A stretch of DNA of 64,000 nucleotides from UBA8389 sp035719105 (GCA_035719105.1 DASTGN010000006.1:186001-250000); one strand, 5' to 3'. Numbered from the stretch's first letter, positions 46,566 to 56,329 are shown. Numbers and translations are program-made. The notes: generated from the letters alone by a model not told the origin.

Positions 46566-49526
46566 TTATTCTGGTTTGAGTACCACGCCTTTGTTCAACT
46601 TACCATCTGTTTTGATGACAATGGGTTGCTCAAAACGAATGTGCTTAATGTATTCGTTTTCAAAGAGGCAGGGTTGTTTGTTTAGGTAATCGAAGTCGCA
46701 CCAATTCTCTGAGTTCTGTTTGCCAACTGTGTAATAATTCACACCGAACGAAGTCAGGTTTTGGAAAAAGTGCGTGCCTTGGCTCGGGTCGATGGGGTAA
46801 TTGGTCAAATCGGCTTCTACGATGAGTCGTGCAGAAGCAATCTGGGGCCACTTCACGGGAATGCCCAACCAGGGGTCGCTGGAGCCCCAACGGCCAGGTC
46901 CGATGAGTGCATAACCACGGTTTTCCTCAGTCAATTTCCGGTTCAGTTTCTCTATTTCATAAACCGTCAATTGATTCTTAGAACCCTGGAACGACTCGGG
47001 CTTGACATAAATCAGATCGTAAACATCGTTTTCAACACCGTGGCCGAGCGCGCTTTTGGTCCTCATCAGCAAACGTTCATCTGGAATCAAATCCAGGTTT
47101 TCGTCCAACATCACCTTGGTGTCAACGATGGGTCGGATCTGCAGCATGTAAAACGTCCGATCGCCAGCTTCGTCGGGTTTCATCTCGACAGCAAACTCGA
47201 TTTCGACTGGCCTACCCATTTCTTTTTGTCCTTGTTCCAGGATGCGAACTAAAATTTTAGCCAACGGAAAAGTATCGTTTTGCAAGATGTGAGCAAAGGA
47301 GATGATTTTTCGACCAGGACCCCAAACGCCGTCTCGAAGCATTTGGTCCGCAGCATCAAACGTCGATGCCACATGCGTCAGGGTTCCGTCTGCTTCGGCC
47401 TCTTGAACACTGCATTTCAATAAGTTTTGGCCGTCATCGGTGCTGAGGTGGTAATTCCGATTGCTCAAATCCAAGCTAAGGAAAGTGGTCTGTGTTTCTC
47501 TCAATGCGTAGTCCAAGGAGCTCATTTGCAAGATGCTATGCGGATGTTTCGGTGAGAATCTTAAGGTTAGCCCACCGTCGACGATGTATTTACCCAAGCC
47601 GAGAGCCAAATTGGCGATGCCATCTTCGGGCAGCTCGTGTCCGATGGGGTAGTAATTGAGCGATCGGGCTACGCCGGAAATGGTTGGATAGTGGCGATTT
47701 CCATAGCTGTTTCCACATACTTCTTCCAAAATAATGGCCATTTTTTCCTGATCGATGATGTTGGAAGTCGCCTTCATGTAGGCTTTGCTGTTTTCAAAAA
47801 AGACCGAAGCATAAACTCCCTTGATGGCGTTTTTCAGCATCAGAAGCACTTTTTCGATGTCTTCGTCGAACGGAATCATGTAGGTGGAATATATTCCTGC
47901 AAAAGGTTGATAGTGAGCATCTTCCAACAAGCTTGAAGAACGAATGGCAATGGGTTTGCGCACAACTGAAAGAAATGCCCGCAGATTCAGGTTGAACCCG
48001 TCCGGAAGGTGAGAATCCATAAACGTTTCCAGAATCGTTTCGTCCGATGCGTTCGACAAAGCGATGGGGTAGAGGTTGTTGTTTTCCATAAACTGGTCGA
48101 AAATCTCCGTACAGAGTACCAGCGTTTTGGGAATGCAAACATTGACTCCATCAAAATCGTTGAGTTCCACATTGCGTTTGATCATGGCATCGATGAACGC
48201 CAGACCACGCCCTTTGCCACCCAGCGAGCCTTCGCCAAAGCGCACGAAATTGGAATATTTGTCAAATCGGTCTCGTTTGAACTCTGCGATGATCCCCATG
48301 TTTTTGGTTCGACGGTACATGACGATGGCATTGAAAATGACCGTGCGGATTTCGTCAATCCCTTTGAAGTCATCCATGTGAATGTCTTCCAAGAACTTGG
48401 CTAACGGAAACATCGCCCTCGAATACAACCAACGCGATATGTGGTTGCGTTCCAAGTGGTAACGTAAAAGATTTTCCGGAATTGTAAAAATCTGATCCTG
48501 CAAATCTTTCAGGTTTGTAATGCGTATGACTTCCTGGTTCGTTTCCAGATCCATGAAAACAAAATCGCCGAAACCAAAATTGTCAGTGAGCAATTGTCTC
48601 AACTCCTGAGGAAACGTTTTGGAAGCTTTGTCGATGAAGCCCGAACCCAGTTCATAAGCAAATTGACGGTTGTGGGCATCGGATGAATTCAGAATGATGG
48701 GCAGGAAAGGTTCACTGTTTCGAACCCGACGGCAAAATCGCAAACCGGCTTCCTTGTCTTTTACGCCTTCCCGGTTGAAGCTCATATCGGAAACGATGCC
48801 CAACATGTCTTTCTGGTGCTTCCGAAACAAAGCTTTGGCCTCTTCGTAGTTTCTGGCTAATAAAATTTTGGGCCGACCACGCATTCGAAGCATTTGTTGG
48901 TGGCCATTGAGCGCTTCGGTTGCGAAATTTCTGGATTGCTCCAACACGAATTTGTATAAGTTGGGCAGAATGGACGAATAAAAACGGACGGAATCTTCCA
49001 CCAATAAAATGACCCGAACCCCGACCGACTCAATATCTTGGTCCACATTCATCTTGTCTTCGATCAGTTTGATGATGGCCAACAACAGGTCGGCATTACC
49101 CAACCAACTGAACACATAATCGACGGATGAGAGGTCTGCCTGGGCAATGTATTTGGAAACTTCGCGAGAGAAAGGCGTGAGCACGACCAAGGGCAAATCC
49201 GGAAAAACCTCCTTGATAATGGACGGAATCTTGAAGTTCACATCCTGTTTGTCGCTTGGCATGCAAATGACTAATTCGTAGGTGTTGTTATGGAGTTCCT
49301 CCATGGCTTCCATTTGTGTGGAAACCTGGGTGAAGCGCGGTGGGTAGCGAAGGTTCAGCGAAACATATTCGTTAAAGATCAATTCGTCCACTCTGCCGTC
49401 GTCTTCCAATACAAACGCATCGTACTTGCTGGCAATCAGCAAGATATTGTAAATGCGCTTGGTCATCAGCTTGGCAAACGACGTGTCTTTGAAATATAGT
49501 TTTCGGAAAGTAAGTTTGCTATTCAT
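46566..49526 (-). CDS. Receiver-like/PEP-synthase N-terminal domain fusion protein
   Basis: A 986-residue cytoplasmic protein. The first roughly 370 residues contain two response-regulator-like folds (YELVICMPSDKQD...LPLVVLTPFS, and IVSDMSFNREGVKDKEAGLRF...LPIILNSSDA). The rest is the ATP-grasp, nucleotide-binding domain of PEP synthase/pyruvate phosphate dikinase (GEGSLGGKGRGLAFIDAMI, RSSSLLEDAHYQPFAGIYSTY, GLGKYIVDGGLTLRFSP). The central swivelling His domain and the C-terminal PEP-binding domain are missing, so it is not a full PEP synthase. Such proteins are widespread in Bacteroidota but their role is not established. The start at 49526 (MNSKLTFRKLYFKDTSF) is preferred over an open frame to 49562. 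It is divergent from gdhA. Confidence 0.8.
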   Translation of the reverse strand: MNSKLTFRKLYFKDTSFAKLMTKRIYNILLIASKYDAFVLEDDGRVDELIFNEYVSLNLRYPPRFTQVSTQMEAMEELHNNTYELVICMPSDKQDVNFKIPSIIKEVFPDLPLVVLTPFSREVSKYIAQADLSSVDYVFSWLGNADLLLAIIKLIEDKMNVDQDIESVGVRVILLVEDSVRFYSSILPNLYKFVLEQSRNFATEALNGHQQMLRMRGRPKILLARNYEEAKALFRKHQKDMLGIVSDMSFNREGVKDKEAGLRFCRRVRNSEPFLPIILNSSDAHNRQFAYELGSGFIDKASKTFPQELRQLLTDNFGFGDFVFMDLETNQEVIRITNLKDLQDQIFTIPENLLRYHLERNHISRWLYSRAMFPLAKFLEDIHMDDFKGIDEIRTVIFNAIVMYRRTKNMGIIAEFKRDRFDKYSNFVRFGEGSLGGKGRGLAFIDAMIKRNVELNDFDGVNVCIPKTLVLCTEIFDQFMENNNLYPIALSNASDETILETFMDSHLPDGFNLNLRAFLSVVRKPIAIRSSSLLEDAHYQPFAGIYSTYMIPFDEDIEKVLLMLKNAIKGVYASVFFENSKAYMKATSNIIDQEKMAIILEEVCGNSYGNRHYPTISGVARSLNYYPIGHELPEDGIANLALGLGKYIVDGGLTLRFSPKHPHSILQMSSLDYALRETQTTFLSLDLSNRNYHLSTDDGQNLLKCSVQEAEADGTLTHVASTFDAADQMLRDGVWGPGRKIISFAHILQNDTFPLAKILVRILEQGQKEMGRPVEIEFAVEMKPDEAGDRTFYMLQIRPIVDTKVMLDENLDLIPDERLLMRTKSALGHGVENDVYDLIYVKPESFQGSKNQLTVYEIEKLNRKLTEENRGYALIGPGRWGSSDPWLGIPVKWPQIASARLIVEADLTNYPIDPSQGTHFFQNLTSFGVNYYTVGKQNSENWCDFDYLNKQPCLFENEYIKHIRFEQPIVIKTDGKLNKGVVLKPE

Positions 49527-49572
49527 AGACACAAATATACTGAAAACAGTGTGCAAATTCATGCATTATACC

Positions 49573-49580
49573 TATATTTG
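49573..49580 (+). promoter_or_regulatory. -7 box of first glutamate dehydrogenase gene
   Basis: TATATTTG is an exact TAnnTTTG box, 35 bases before the ATG. The 14 bases TATATTTGATACAC recur in front of the outer-membrane protein gene at 58353. Confidence 0.6.
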
Positions 49581-49615
49581 ATACACGTACTCTTAACTTT
49601 TCAACGAAATACACT

Positions 49616-50953
49616 ATGGACATAAATCAATTCATGAATGCGCTCGAAGCCAAGCACCCGGGCGAAAAAGAGTTCCTGCAGGCAGTACACGAAGTACTGC
49701 TCAGTGTTGAAAACATTTACAACCAACATCCCGAGTTTGAGAAGGCCAGAATTTTAGAACGTTTGGTCGAACCCGATCGCATCCTTACTTTCAAGGTGCC
49801 CTGGGTCGATGATGCTGGCAAGATTCAGGTCAACCTGGGTTACCGTGTGCAATTTAACAATGCCATTGGTCCTTATAAAGGTGGGTTGCGCTTTCACGCC
49901 TCGGTCAACCTTTCCATTTTGAAATTCCTTGGTTTTGAACAAACCTTCAAGAATGCGCTCACGACGCTGCCCATGGGCGGTGCCAAGGGTGGTTCCGACT
50001 TTAGCACCAGGGGTAAATCCGATGCCGAAATCGAACGTTTCTGCCACAGTTTCATGTTGGAACTTTGGCATAATATTGGTGCCGAAACCGATGTCCCTGC
50101 TGGTGATATTGGTGTTGGAGCCCGTGAAATCGGTTTCCTTTATGGCATGTATAAGAAATTGGCTCGTCAAAATACCGGCGTTTTGACCGGCAAGAGTCTC
50201 GAGTTTGGCGGTTCACTCGTTCGTCCGGAAGCCACTGGTTTCGGTGGTTTATATTTTGTCCGTCAAATGTTGTCCACCCAGGGCAGGGGCATCGAAGGCA
50301 AGACCATCGCCATTTCCGGGTTCGGCAATGTCGCTTGGGGAGCAGCCAAAAAGGCTACAGAAATGGGCGCGAAGGTCGTCACGCTTTCTGGCCCTGACGG
50401 ATATGTCTTTGATCCCGAAGGCCTTACAGAAGAAAAGATTGCCTACATGCTCGAATTGCGCGACAGCAACAACGATGTGATCGAACCCTATGCCGCCAAA
50501 TTCAACGCAACTTTCTACCCAGGCAAACGTCCTTGGGAGCAAAAAGTGGATATTGCCCTTCCATGTGCCACTCAAAATGAACTGAACGGGGACGATGCCC
50601 GTCAGCTGATTTCCAATGGGGTCATCTGTGTCGGCGAAATTTCCAACATGGGTTGTACGCCCGATGCCATCGATGCGTTCATTCAGGCTCGCGTCATGTA
50701 TGGTCCTGGTAAGGCAGTGAATGCCGGCGGAGTAGCCACTTCCGGTTTGGAAATGACCCAAAACGCCATGCACTTGTCTTGGCCTGCTGAGGAAGTCGAT
50801 GCCCGTTTGCATCAGATCATGTCCGAAATTCACGATCAATGCCTGCGCTATGGCAAAGAAGCTGACGGTTATATCAACTACATGAAAGGTGCCAATGTGG
50901 CTGGCTTCATGAAGGTGGCCACAGCGATGCTGGAACAGGGTTATTTGGGATAA
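49616..50953 (+). CDS. gdhA: Glutamate dehydrogenase, first paralog
   Basis: A 445-residue cytoplasmic enzyme that interconverts glutamate and 2-oxoglutarate plus ammonia. The catalytic lysine region is TTLPMGGAKGGSDF and the catalytic Asp is in TDVPAGDIGVG. The dinucleotide fold has ISGFGNVAWGAA. The length is that of hexameric bacterial enzymes. Compared with the second copy at 59322, the loop usually written EGANMP is altered to GEISNMGCTPDA, and the fold glycine motif is GFGNVA rather than GSGNVA. These changes suggest a different cofactor preference or regulation, as with the GdhA/GdhB pairs of Bacteroides (inference). The methyltransferase gene begins two bases after its stop. Confidence 0.95.
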   Translation: MDINQFMNALEAKHPGEKEFLQAVHEVLLSVENIYNQHPEFEKARILERLVEPDRILTFKVPWVDDAGKIQVNLGYRVQFNNAIGPYKGGLRFHASVNLSILKFLGFEQTFKNALTTLPMGGAKGGSDFSTRGKSDAEIERFCHSFMLELWHNIGAETDVPAGDIGVGAREIGFLYGMYKKLARQNTGVLTGKSLEFGGSLVRPEATGFGGLYFVRQMLSTQGRGIEGKTIAISGFGNVAWGAAKKATEMGAKVVTLSGPDGYVFDPEGLTEEKIAYMLELRDSNNDVIEPYAAKFNATFYPGKRPWEQKVDIALPCATQNELNGDDARQLISNGVICVGEISNMGCTPDAIDAFIQARVMYGPGKAVNAGGVATSGLEMTQNAMHLSWPAEEVDARLHQIMSEIHDQCLRYGKEADGYINYMKGANVAGFMKVATAMLEQGYLG

Positions 50954-50954
50954 A

Positions 50955-52151
50955 TTGGAAATACAGAAGCCCACTAACGATGAAAAGAATTTCGTGCAGC
51001 AACATTTGCACGAGGATGTGTCCGCCCTGGCTCTGAGGCTGGGGCGGTTTCAGCATTTGAATGCGTCGCTGGTGTTGAGGCAAGTGGCTGGTTATCAAGT
51101 GCTGGTTCGGAAAGTCCCAACTTGGTATGAAATTGCCGATTTGATTTTTCCCGATTCGCTGCCGTTGGAACAGTGTTCCTCAGAAGCCACGGCGCGATAT
51201 AAAGCATCTTTGCTACCCCCAGATATTCAACGAATTGCCGACCTTACTGGTGGTTTTGGGGTGGATTTCGCCTTTATGGCTACCGGTAAATCCAAAGCGG
51301 TCTACATGGAGCGACGGGAAGATTTAGTCGCTGTCGCACAACACAATTTCAACGCATTGGGCTTACATCAAGCCGAAGTGTTCCACGGTGACAGCCCCTC
51401 GTTGCTTCATGAAACGTTTGACCTCTTGTTTTTGGATCCCGCACGTCGAGATGCCAAAGGTGGCAAAGTGGTCGCATTGAGCGATTGCGAACCCGATTTA
51501 ACCGTTCTAAAATCCAAGCTTTTTGAGTACGCCCCGCTGCTGCTCGTCAAGCTTTCCCCCATGTTGGACATTTCGCTGGCTCTCAAACAATTGCCTGAAA
51601 CCACCGAGGTGCATGTGGTTTCCGTGGACAACGAGTGCAAGGAACTTCTGTTTTTCCTCTCGGCCGAATCCGTGACGGATGAGCCCCGCATTTATTGTGT
51701 GAACCTCCGCAACAACGCTGCTGCCCAGTATGTTGAATTCACAAAATCTCAAGAACAGGTTGCTGTTTGCCACCTGGCCGAAACGCCTCAAAAATACCTT
51801 TACGAACCCAATGCCTCTATTCTCAAGGCTGGCGCCTTTTCCATCCTGACCCAAACCTACAATCTTTATAAGTTGCACCCCAACAGTCATTTATACACTT
51901 CCGAAACCTTGATTAAAGATTTTCCGGGTAGAGCTTTTGTCGTCGAAGCTGTTTTTCCAGTGCACGCATCTGCATTGAAAACCCATTTGGCCGACCTCAA
52001 CAAAGCCAATATCAGTACCCGAAATTTTCCCGAAACGGTCGCCCAACTCCGCAAAAAAACCAAATTGAAAGATGGAGGAGACACGTATCTTTTTGCCACG
52101 ACCTTAAAAGATGAACGGAAAGTATTTATCCGTTGCGTTAAACAATATTGA
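50955..52151 (+). CDS. THUMP-like class I SAM methyltransferase
   Basis: A 398-residue protein. The only reasonable in-frame start is TTG at 50955, directly after the gdhA stop, so translation may be coupled. The N-terminal helical part (QQHLHEDVSALALRL) precedes a Rossmann methyltransferase with ADLTGGFGVDFAFMA (SAM glycine loop), VYMERREDLVAVAQHN and DLLFLDPARRDAKGGKV (a DPAR catalytic-type motif). The C-terminal roughly 75 residues are a THUMP-like ferredoxin fold. Homologs in Bacteroidota (PG_1098 type) are structurally known, but the substrate, probably RNA, is not established. Confidence 0.85.
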   Translation: MEIQKPTNDEKNFVQQHLHEDVSALALRLGRFQHLNASLVLRQVAGYQVLVRKVPTWYEIADLIFPDSLPLEQCSSEATARYKASLLPPDIQRIADLTGGFGVDFAFMATGKSKAVYMERREDLVAVAQHNFNALGLHQAEVFHGDSPSLLHETFDLLFLDPARRDAKGGKVVALSDCEPDLTVLKSKLFEYAPLLLVKLSPMLDISLALKQLPETTEVHVVSVDNECKELLFFLSAESVTDEPRIYCVNLRNNAAAQYVEFTKSQEQVAVCHLAETPQKYLYEPNASILKAGAFSILTQTYNLYKLHPNSHLYTSETLIKDFPGRAFVVEAVFPVHASALKTHLADLNKANISTRNFPETVAQLRKKTKLKDGGDTYLFATTLKDERKVFIRCVKQY

Positions 52152-52205
52152 ACGAATCTATATATCTATCATTTTAATCGATTTTATATATATAGTTGAA
52201 GTTGT

Positions 52206-52213
52206 TAATTTTG
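52206..52213 (+). promoter_or_regulatory. Putative -7 box of TonB receptor gene
   Basis: TAATTTTG fits TAnnTTTG and lies 31 bases before the ATG at 52245. No convincing -33 TTTG is seen. Confidence 0.4.
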
Positions 52214-52244
52214 CAGTCCATCAATTGATATAGCAAATAAAACT

Positions 52245-54629
52245 ATGAAAAAACGGAAATCTGTACTGGTCATTCTGCTTATCCTTTCCATCGCATCTGG
52301 TTTTGCGCAGAAAGGCACCATCAAAGGCCGCATCTACAACGCCAAGACCAACGAGCCGCTGGAATTCTGTACCATCATCGTGCAGGGCACCACCATTGGC
52401 TCCACTTCCGATTTGGATGGTAATTACATTTTTACAGGTATCAATCCGGGATTCTATCGGTTGGTGACCAGTTCCGTCGGTTTTGAACCATCGGTTTCGC
52501 CCGAAATTCAAGTGACAGGAAACCAGGTCGTCTTTGTGGATATGGCCGTCACGGAAAAATCTCAGGAACTTCGTGAGGTCGTTGTCAATCAACCACTGAC
52601 CTTGCGAAAATTGGCCAGTCCTGTATCGCTGCTCACCATCGGGGTGCAAGACATAGAGAAAAGCGCTGGCGTGAACCGTGATGTCTCCAAAGTATTGCAA
52701 TCCCTGCCGGGTGTAGGTTCCACCAGCCCTCAACGAAACGACCTGATTGTTCGCGGCGGTGGTCCTTCGGAAAACGTCTTTTACTTGGACGGGGTGGAAA
52801 TCCCTGTCATCAACCACTTCGCCACACAGGGTTCCTCGGGCGGAACGGTGGGGGTGATCAACCCCGATTTCGTCCGTGAAATCAACTTTTATTCGGGTGC
52901 ATTTCCCGCCAATCGAAACAACGCATTGAGCTCCGTCATGGATATTCAACAGCGAGATGGCGGAACCGACCGCATTCATGCCAGCGCAACCTTTGGTGCG
53001 TCAGATGCTGGAGTAACCTTAGACGGCCCGCTTAGCAAAACTTCGACCTTTATTGTTTCGGCTCGCCAGTCTTACCTTCAGTACTTATTTAAGGCCATCG
53101 GGTTGCCTTTCTTGCCCACGTACACTGACTTTCAACTCAAAACCAAGTTCCGATTCGGCATTCACAATGAGCTCACTATCCTTGGAATTGGTGCCATCGA
53201 CGACATGACATTAAACAAAGGCATCAGCAATCCAACCGAAAGCCAGAACTACATTTTGGCCTATTTACCCATTTACAAACAATGGAATTATACGGTTGGT
53301 GCGGTTTACAAACATTTCTCCGAACATTACAACGATACTTGGGTGCTGAGTAGAAACATGTTGCGCAATGGAAGCTTCAAATACCTGGACAACGATGAAT
53401 CCAAACCCAAAACGCAGAATTACCTTTCGGACGAAGCCGAAAACAAACTCCGTTTCGAACGCAATTACCCGGATTTGCCCATCAAACTTTTGGTCGGTGC
53501 CGGTTTGAAGTATGCTCATTACACGAACGAAACCTATCGTCAGGTGCTGATCGCAGGTACACCGACCGATTTGAATTACCAGACGAACTTGAACCTGCTA
53601 GGGTATCAAGCATTCTTGCAAGCCTCAGACACTTATTTGGATGAAAGTTTACGATTGTCTTTTGGTTTGAACCTGAGTGGTAACAACTACAATAAAAACA
53701 TGGCGAATCCGCTTCGACAGCTTTCTCCCAGGATTTCAGCCTCTTATGCTTTGACCGAACAATGGAGCCTCAATGCCAATGTGGGTCGCTACGTCATGCA
53801 ACCCTCTTATACCAGTCTTGGATTCCGGGATGTCAGCGGGACGTTGGTCAATCAAAACGAAAACGTCACCTTTACCGGTTCCAATCAGGCGGTGCTCGGA
53901 TTGGAGTACAAACCGTCCGTCAAGCTGCGTTTCACCCTCGAAGGATTCTATAAGGCTTACGATCATTATGCCATGTCCGTGGCCGAAGGCATCAGCATGG
54001 CCAGTAAAGGAACCGAATATGGGCAAGTGGGTGATGAACAGATTGTTACCAACGGCAAGGGCCGGGCTTACGGGGTGGAATTGTTAGCTAAAGTATGGGA
54101 GCTGAACGGTTTGAACGTGAGTTCCACCTTGACTCTGTTCAAAAGTGAATTCACCAATGCTGCCGGAACGTACCTGCCATCCTCCTGGGATGTTGGCAGA
54201 CTTTTCAATTTGCAAGCCAGTTATAAGTTTGGAAAAAGCTGGAACCTGGCCGGTCGATGGCATTACTCCGGCGGTGCACCCTATACGCCTATCGATGAAG
54301 CACTTTCGAGTGAAAAAGCCGTTTGGGACAGCCGTCATTTGCCCTATTTGGATTATTCCCGCTACAATTCAGAACGATTGGCTTTATCGCACATGCTCGA
54401 TTTACGGTTAGACAAGGAATTCTATTTCAAGAAGTGGATGCTCGACCTTTATATGGACGTTCAAAATGTGTATGCGTATAAAAACGAATCCGCGCCCATC
54501 TACACCAACTTAGATCCAAACGGTTCTCCTTTAATCGATTCAGCAGACCCAAACCGGTATGCTTTGCGTCAAATTCCTAACTTCGGTGGAACGGTTTTGC
54601 CAACCATCGGCATTATGGTCAAATTTTAA
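52245..54629 (+). CDS. TonB-dependent receptor with carboxypeptidase-regulatory-like domain
   Basis: A 794-residue outer-membrane receptor. The signal peptide (SGFAQ) is followed by a CarboxypepD_reg-like domain (KGTIKGRIYNAKTNEPLEFC...GNYIFTGINPGFYRL, residues 23-100) and a plug (VSKVLQSLPGVGSTSPQRNDLIVRGG, about 130-240). A 22-strand barrel then ends in IMVKF. There is no SusD partner, so uptake of an iron complex or another small ligand is more likely than glycans. The adjacent downstream gene (12 bases) encodes a small secreted protein and should be its partner. The substrate is undetermined. Confidence 0.9.
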   Translation: MKKRKSVLVILLILSIASGFAQKGTIKGRIYNAKTNEPLEFCTIIVQGTTIGSTSDLDGNYIFTGINPGFYRLVTSSVGFEPSVSPEIQVTGNQVVFVDMAVTEKSQELREVVVNQPLTLRKLASPVSLLTIGVQDIEKSAGVNRDVSKVLQSLPGVGSTSPQRNDLIVRGGGPSENVFYLDGVEIPVINHFATQGSSGGTVGVINPDFVREINFYSGAFPANRNNALSSVMDIQQRDGGTDRIHASATFGASDAGVTLDGPLSKTSTFIVSARQSYLQYLFKAIGLPFLPTYTDFQLKTKFRFGIHNELTILGIGAIDDMTLNKGISNPTESQNYILAYLPIYKQWNYTVGAVYKHFSEHYNDTWVLSRNMLRNGSFKYLDNDESKPKTQNYLSDEAENKLRFERNYPDLPIKLLVGAGLKYAHYTNETYRQVLIAGTPTDLNYQTNLNLLGYQAFLQASDTYLDESLRLSFGLNLSGNNYNKNMANPLRQLSPRISASYALTEQWSLNANVGRYVMQPSYTSLGFRDVSGTLVNQNENVTFTGSNQAVLGLEYKPSVKLRFTLEGFYKAYDHYAMSVAEGISMASKGTEYGQVGDEQIVTNGKGRAYGVELLAKVWELNGLNVSSTLTLFKSEFTNAAGTYLPSSWDVGRLFNLQASYKFGKSWNLAGRWHYSGGAPYTPIDEALSSEKAVWDSRHLPYLDYSRYNSERLALSHMLDLRLDKEFYFKKWMLDLYMDVQNVYAYKNESAPIYTNLDPNGSPLIDSADPNRYALRQIPNFGGTVLPTIGIMVKF

Positions 54630-54641
54630 TCCATTTCTAAT

Positions 54642-55367
54642 ATGAAAACGAAACTGTTGTTCATTGCTTTTTTGGTAATTTCTTCGTTGACATTTGCCAT
54701 TAAAAAACCGGAACGGTTCACGTCGTATACCATCGGCGAAGACAAGATCGGAACCGCTTTGATGCTTCAATTTGAAAAGGGAAAACAGCACAATCACCCA
54801 TTATTCGCCGTATGGTTGGCTGATACGAACGGTACGTTCCTTGAAACGCTCTACGTTTCTCAAAGTATTGGTACTGGGGTCTTTCCTAAAGCAGATCACA
54901 GCAAAGGCAGTTGGATGGCCGGTTCCATTCAACGGCCAGCAGCATTGCCTTATTGGGCGCATCAACGCAATATTTTGAACGAGTTCGGCAACTACAACCC
55001 GACTCCTGCACATCCCGAAATGGATGGGAATACGGGAGCAACCCCTTCAGCTTCGTTCGTGCTGAATTTGAAAACGGCTCAAAAACGAGTTGGTAAATTC
55101 ATTGTTTTTGTGGAATTAAATCAGTCTTGGGACTGGAATGAATTCTGGTACAACGATCGATTCCCTGGCAACAAGGAGTACATGACTTCCAGCCAACCGG
55201 CATTGGTCTATTCGGCATTCATCGATACGAGAGAGAAAAAAGCGTACACGATGAGTCCAATCGGACACAGCCATTACTCTGGCGCTGACGGTAGCCTGAA
55301 TCCCGATTTGAGTTCATTGACAACCGCTTTACGCATTGCCAAAAACATCACGGTCATCGTTCCTTAA
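54642..55367 (+). CDS. Secreted DUF2271-like protein, partner of TonB receptor
   Basis: A 241-residue protein with a signal peptide (LVISSLTFA). The body is one beta-rich domain with HPLFAVWLADTNGTFLETLYVS, QRPAALPYWAHQRN, ATPSASFVLNLKT, FVELNQSWDWNEFWYNDRFPG and SPIGHSHYSG. It resembles the periplasmic DUF2271-type proteins seen near iron or heme uptake genes (recalled, not checked). It is co-transcribed with the receptor upstream and overlaps the convergent ruvC gene by four bases. The conserved His, Trp and Asp residues could bind a metal or cofactor, but no function is established. Confidence 0.7.
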   Translation: MKTKLLFIAFLVISSLTFAIKKPERFTSYTIGEDKIGTALMLQFEKGKQHNHPLFAVWLADTNGTFLETLYVSQSIGTGVFPKADHSKGSWMAGSIQRPAALPYWAHQRNILNEFGNYNPTPAHPEMDGNTGATPSASFVLNLKTAQKRVGKFIVFVELNQSWDWNEFWYNDRFPGNKEYMTSSQPALVYSAFIDTREKKAYTMSPIGHSHYSGADGSLNPDLSSLTTALRIAKNITVIVP

Positions 55368-55954
55368 ACTACCTTTTTTGGATTCTTGGCAATGTAGTCT
55401 TTCCAACTTTTAAATGGTTTGTCCGTTTGGGGTCTGTTGGTCTGCAAATAATGGCAAAGGGCGGCGGCTAATCCGTCTGTGGCATCCAGTTGGGGCAACA
55501 TGGTTTCGTTCGGTATTTTCAACAAGCGTTGCAACATGTCCGAAACTTGCTCCTTGGAGGCACGACCATTACCGGTAATTGCCATCTTGATTTTCAACGG
55601 TGCATATTCAAAAATGGGGAGGTCTCTGGATAATGCGGCTGCAATCGCTGTGCCTTGGGCGCGTCCCAGCTTAAGCATCGACTGCACGTTTTTTCCAAAA
55701 AAAGGGGCTTCAATAGCCAATTCGTCGGGTAGGAATTCTTCGATCAGGCCAATGGTGCGATCAAAAATCTTGCGCAATCGCAGGTAATGGTCTTCGTACT
55801 TGTTTAGTTGAAGAATGCCCATTGCCAGCATCTCAGCATGGTTGTTCGTGATCTTGAGCAGGCCGTAACCCATCACGTTTGTGCCCGGGTCTATACCCAG
55901 GATAATGCGGTCTTTGATGACCTTTGGAACAGCTTTGACGGTCGTTTCGTTCAT
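55364..55954 (-). CDS. ruvC: Holliday junction endonuclease RuvC
   Basis: A 196-residue resolvase of the RuvABC system. The RNase H-like fold has ILGIDPGTNVMGYGLL (first catalytic Asp), DELAIEAPFFGKN (Glu), and a C-terminal DATDGLAAALCHY with the two remaining acids. The ATG at 55954 is chosen because it overlaps the stop of the upstream DUF4286 gene as ATGA. The frame is open further upstream, but that part lies inside the neighbour. The N-terminal roughly 15 residues before the fold and a basic C-terminal tail (KSWKDYIAKNPKKVV) are usual in Bacteroidota. Confidence 0.95.
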   Translation of the reverse strand: MNETTVKAVPKVIKDRIILGIDPGTNVMGYGLLKITNNHAEMLAMGILQLNKYEDHYLRLRKIFDRTIGLIEEFLPDELAIEAPFFGKNVQSMLKLGRAQGTAIAAALSRDLPIFEYAPLKIKMAITGNGRASKEQVSDMLQRLLKIPNETMLPQLDATDGLAAALCHYLQTNRPQTDKPFKSWKDYIAKNPKKVV

Positions 55955-56256
55955 TCGACGGTTTCCATCATGGTGGTAAATCCCAATACTTTTTCCTGAA
56001 ACCGATTGCTCATTACTTGCTGCATGTTGGTTCCGTATTGCTGAAACCAATATTCGAGCGTATCAAGGTCTTTGACTTCGAACTGCAAGGCATAGCTGGC
56101 ATTTCCGGGTTCATTTTCAACCATCAACCGGAAAAAACGCGGATGGGTCATCAGGTTGGTTTTCGTGACTTCTGGAATGTATTCGTTTTTAACCCATAAG
56201 ATCCAGTCGGACTGGCAATCTTCGGAAACTTGGTAGGTGGTATTGACGATGAGCAT
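55951..56256 (-). CDS. DUF4286 family protein
   Basis: A 101-residue cytoplasmic protein (MLIVNTTYQVSEDCQSDWILW, YALQFEVKDLDTLEYWFQQYG) of the small DUF4286 family with a ferredoxin-like fold. Homologs often sit directly beside ruvC in Bacteroidota, as here (four-base overlap). No enzymatic motif is visible and the function is unknown. Confidence 0.85.
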   Translation of the reverse strand: MLIVNTTYQVSEDCQSDWILWVKNEYIPEVTKTNLMTHPRFFRLMVENEPGNASYALQFEVKDLDTLEYWFQQYGTNMQQVMSNRFQEKVLGFTTMMETVE

Positions 56257-56293
56257 GTAGTTTTTTTCTGAGTTTACGGCAAAAAGTGCACCT

Positions 56294-56301
56294 CAAAGAT
56301 A
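56294..56301 (-). promoter_or_regulatory. -7 box of DUF4286-ruvC operon
   Basis: The minus strand reads TATCTTTG, 37 bases before the ATG at 56256. It faces the tRNA promoter across about 20 bases. Confidence 0.6.
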
Positions 56302-56321
56302 GTAAAATTAAAAACTTCATG

Positions 56322-56329
56322 TATCTTTG
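56322..56329 (+). promoter_or_regulatory. -7 box of tRNA-Ala gene
   Basis: TATCTTTG lies 22 bases before the tRNA 5' end. Confidence 0.6.

Noticed and set aside
50249..50974. A 241-codon minus-strand frame
   Set aside because: It is antisense to gdhA and has no independent support.
52221..52979. A 252-codon minus-strand frame
   Set aside because: It is antisense to the TonB receptor N-terminus and is not protein-like.
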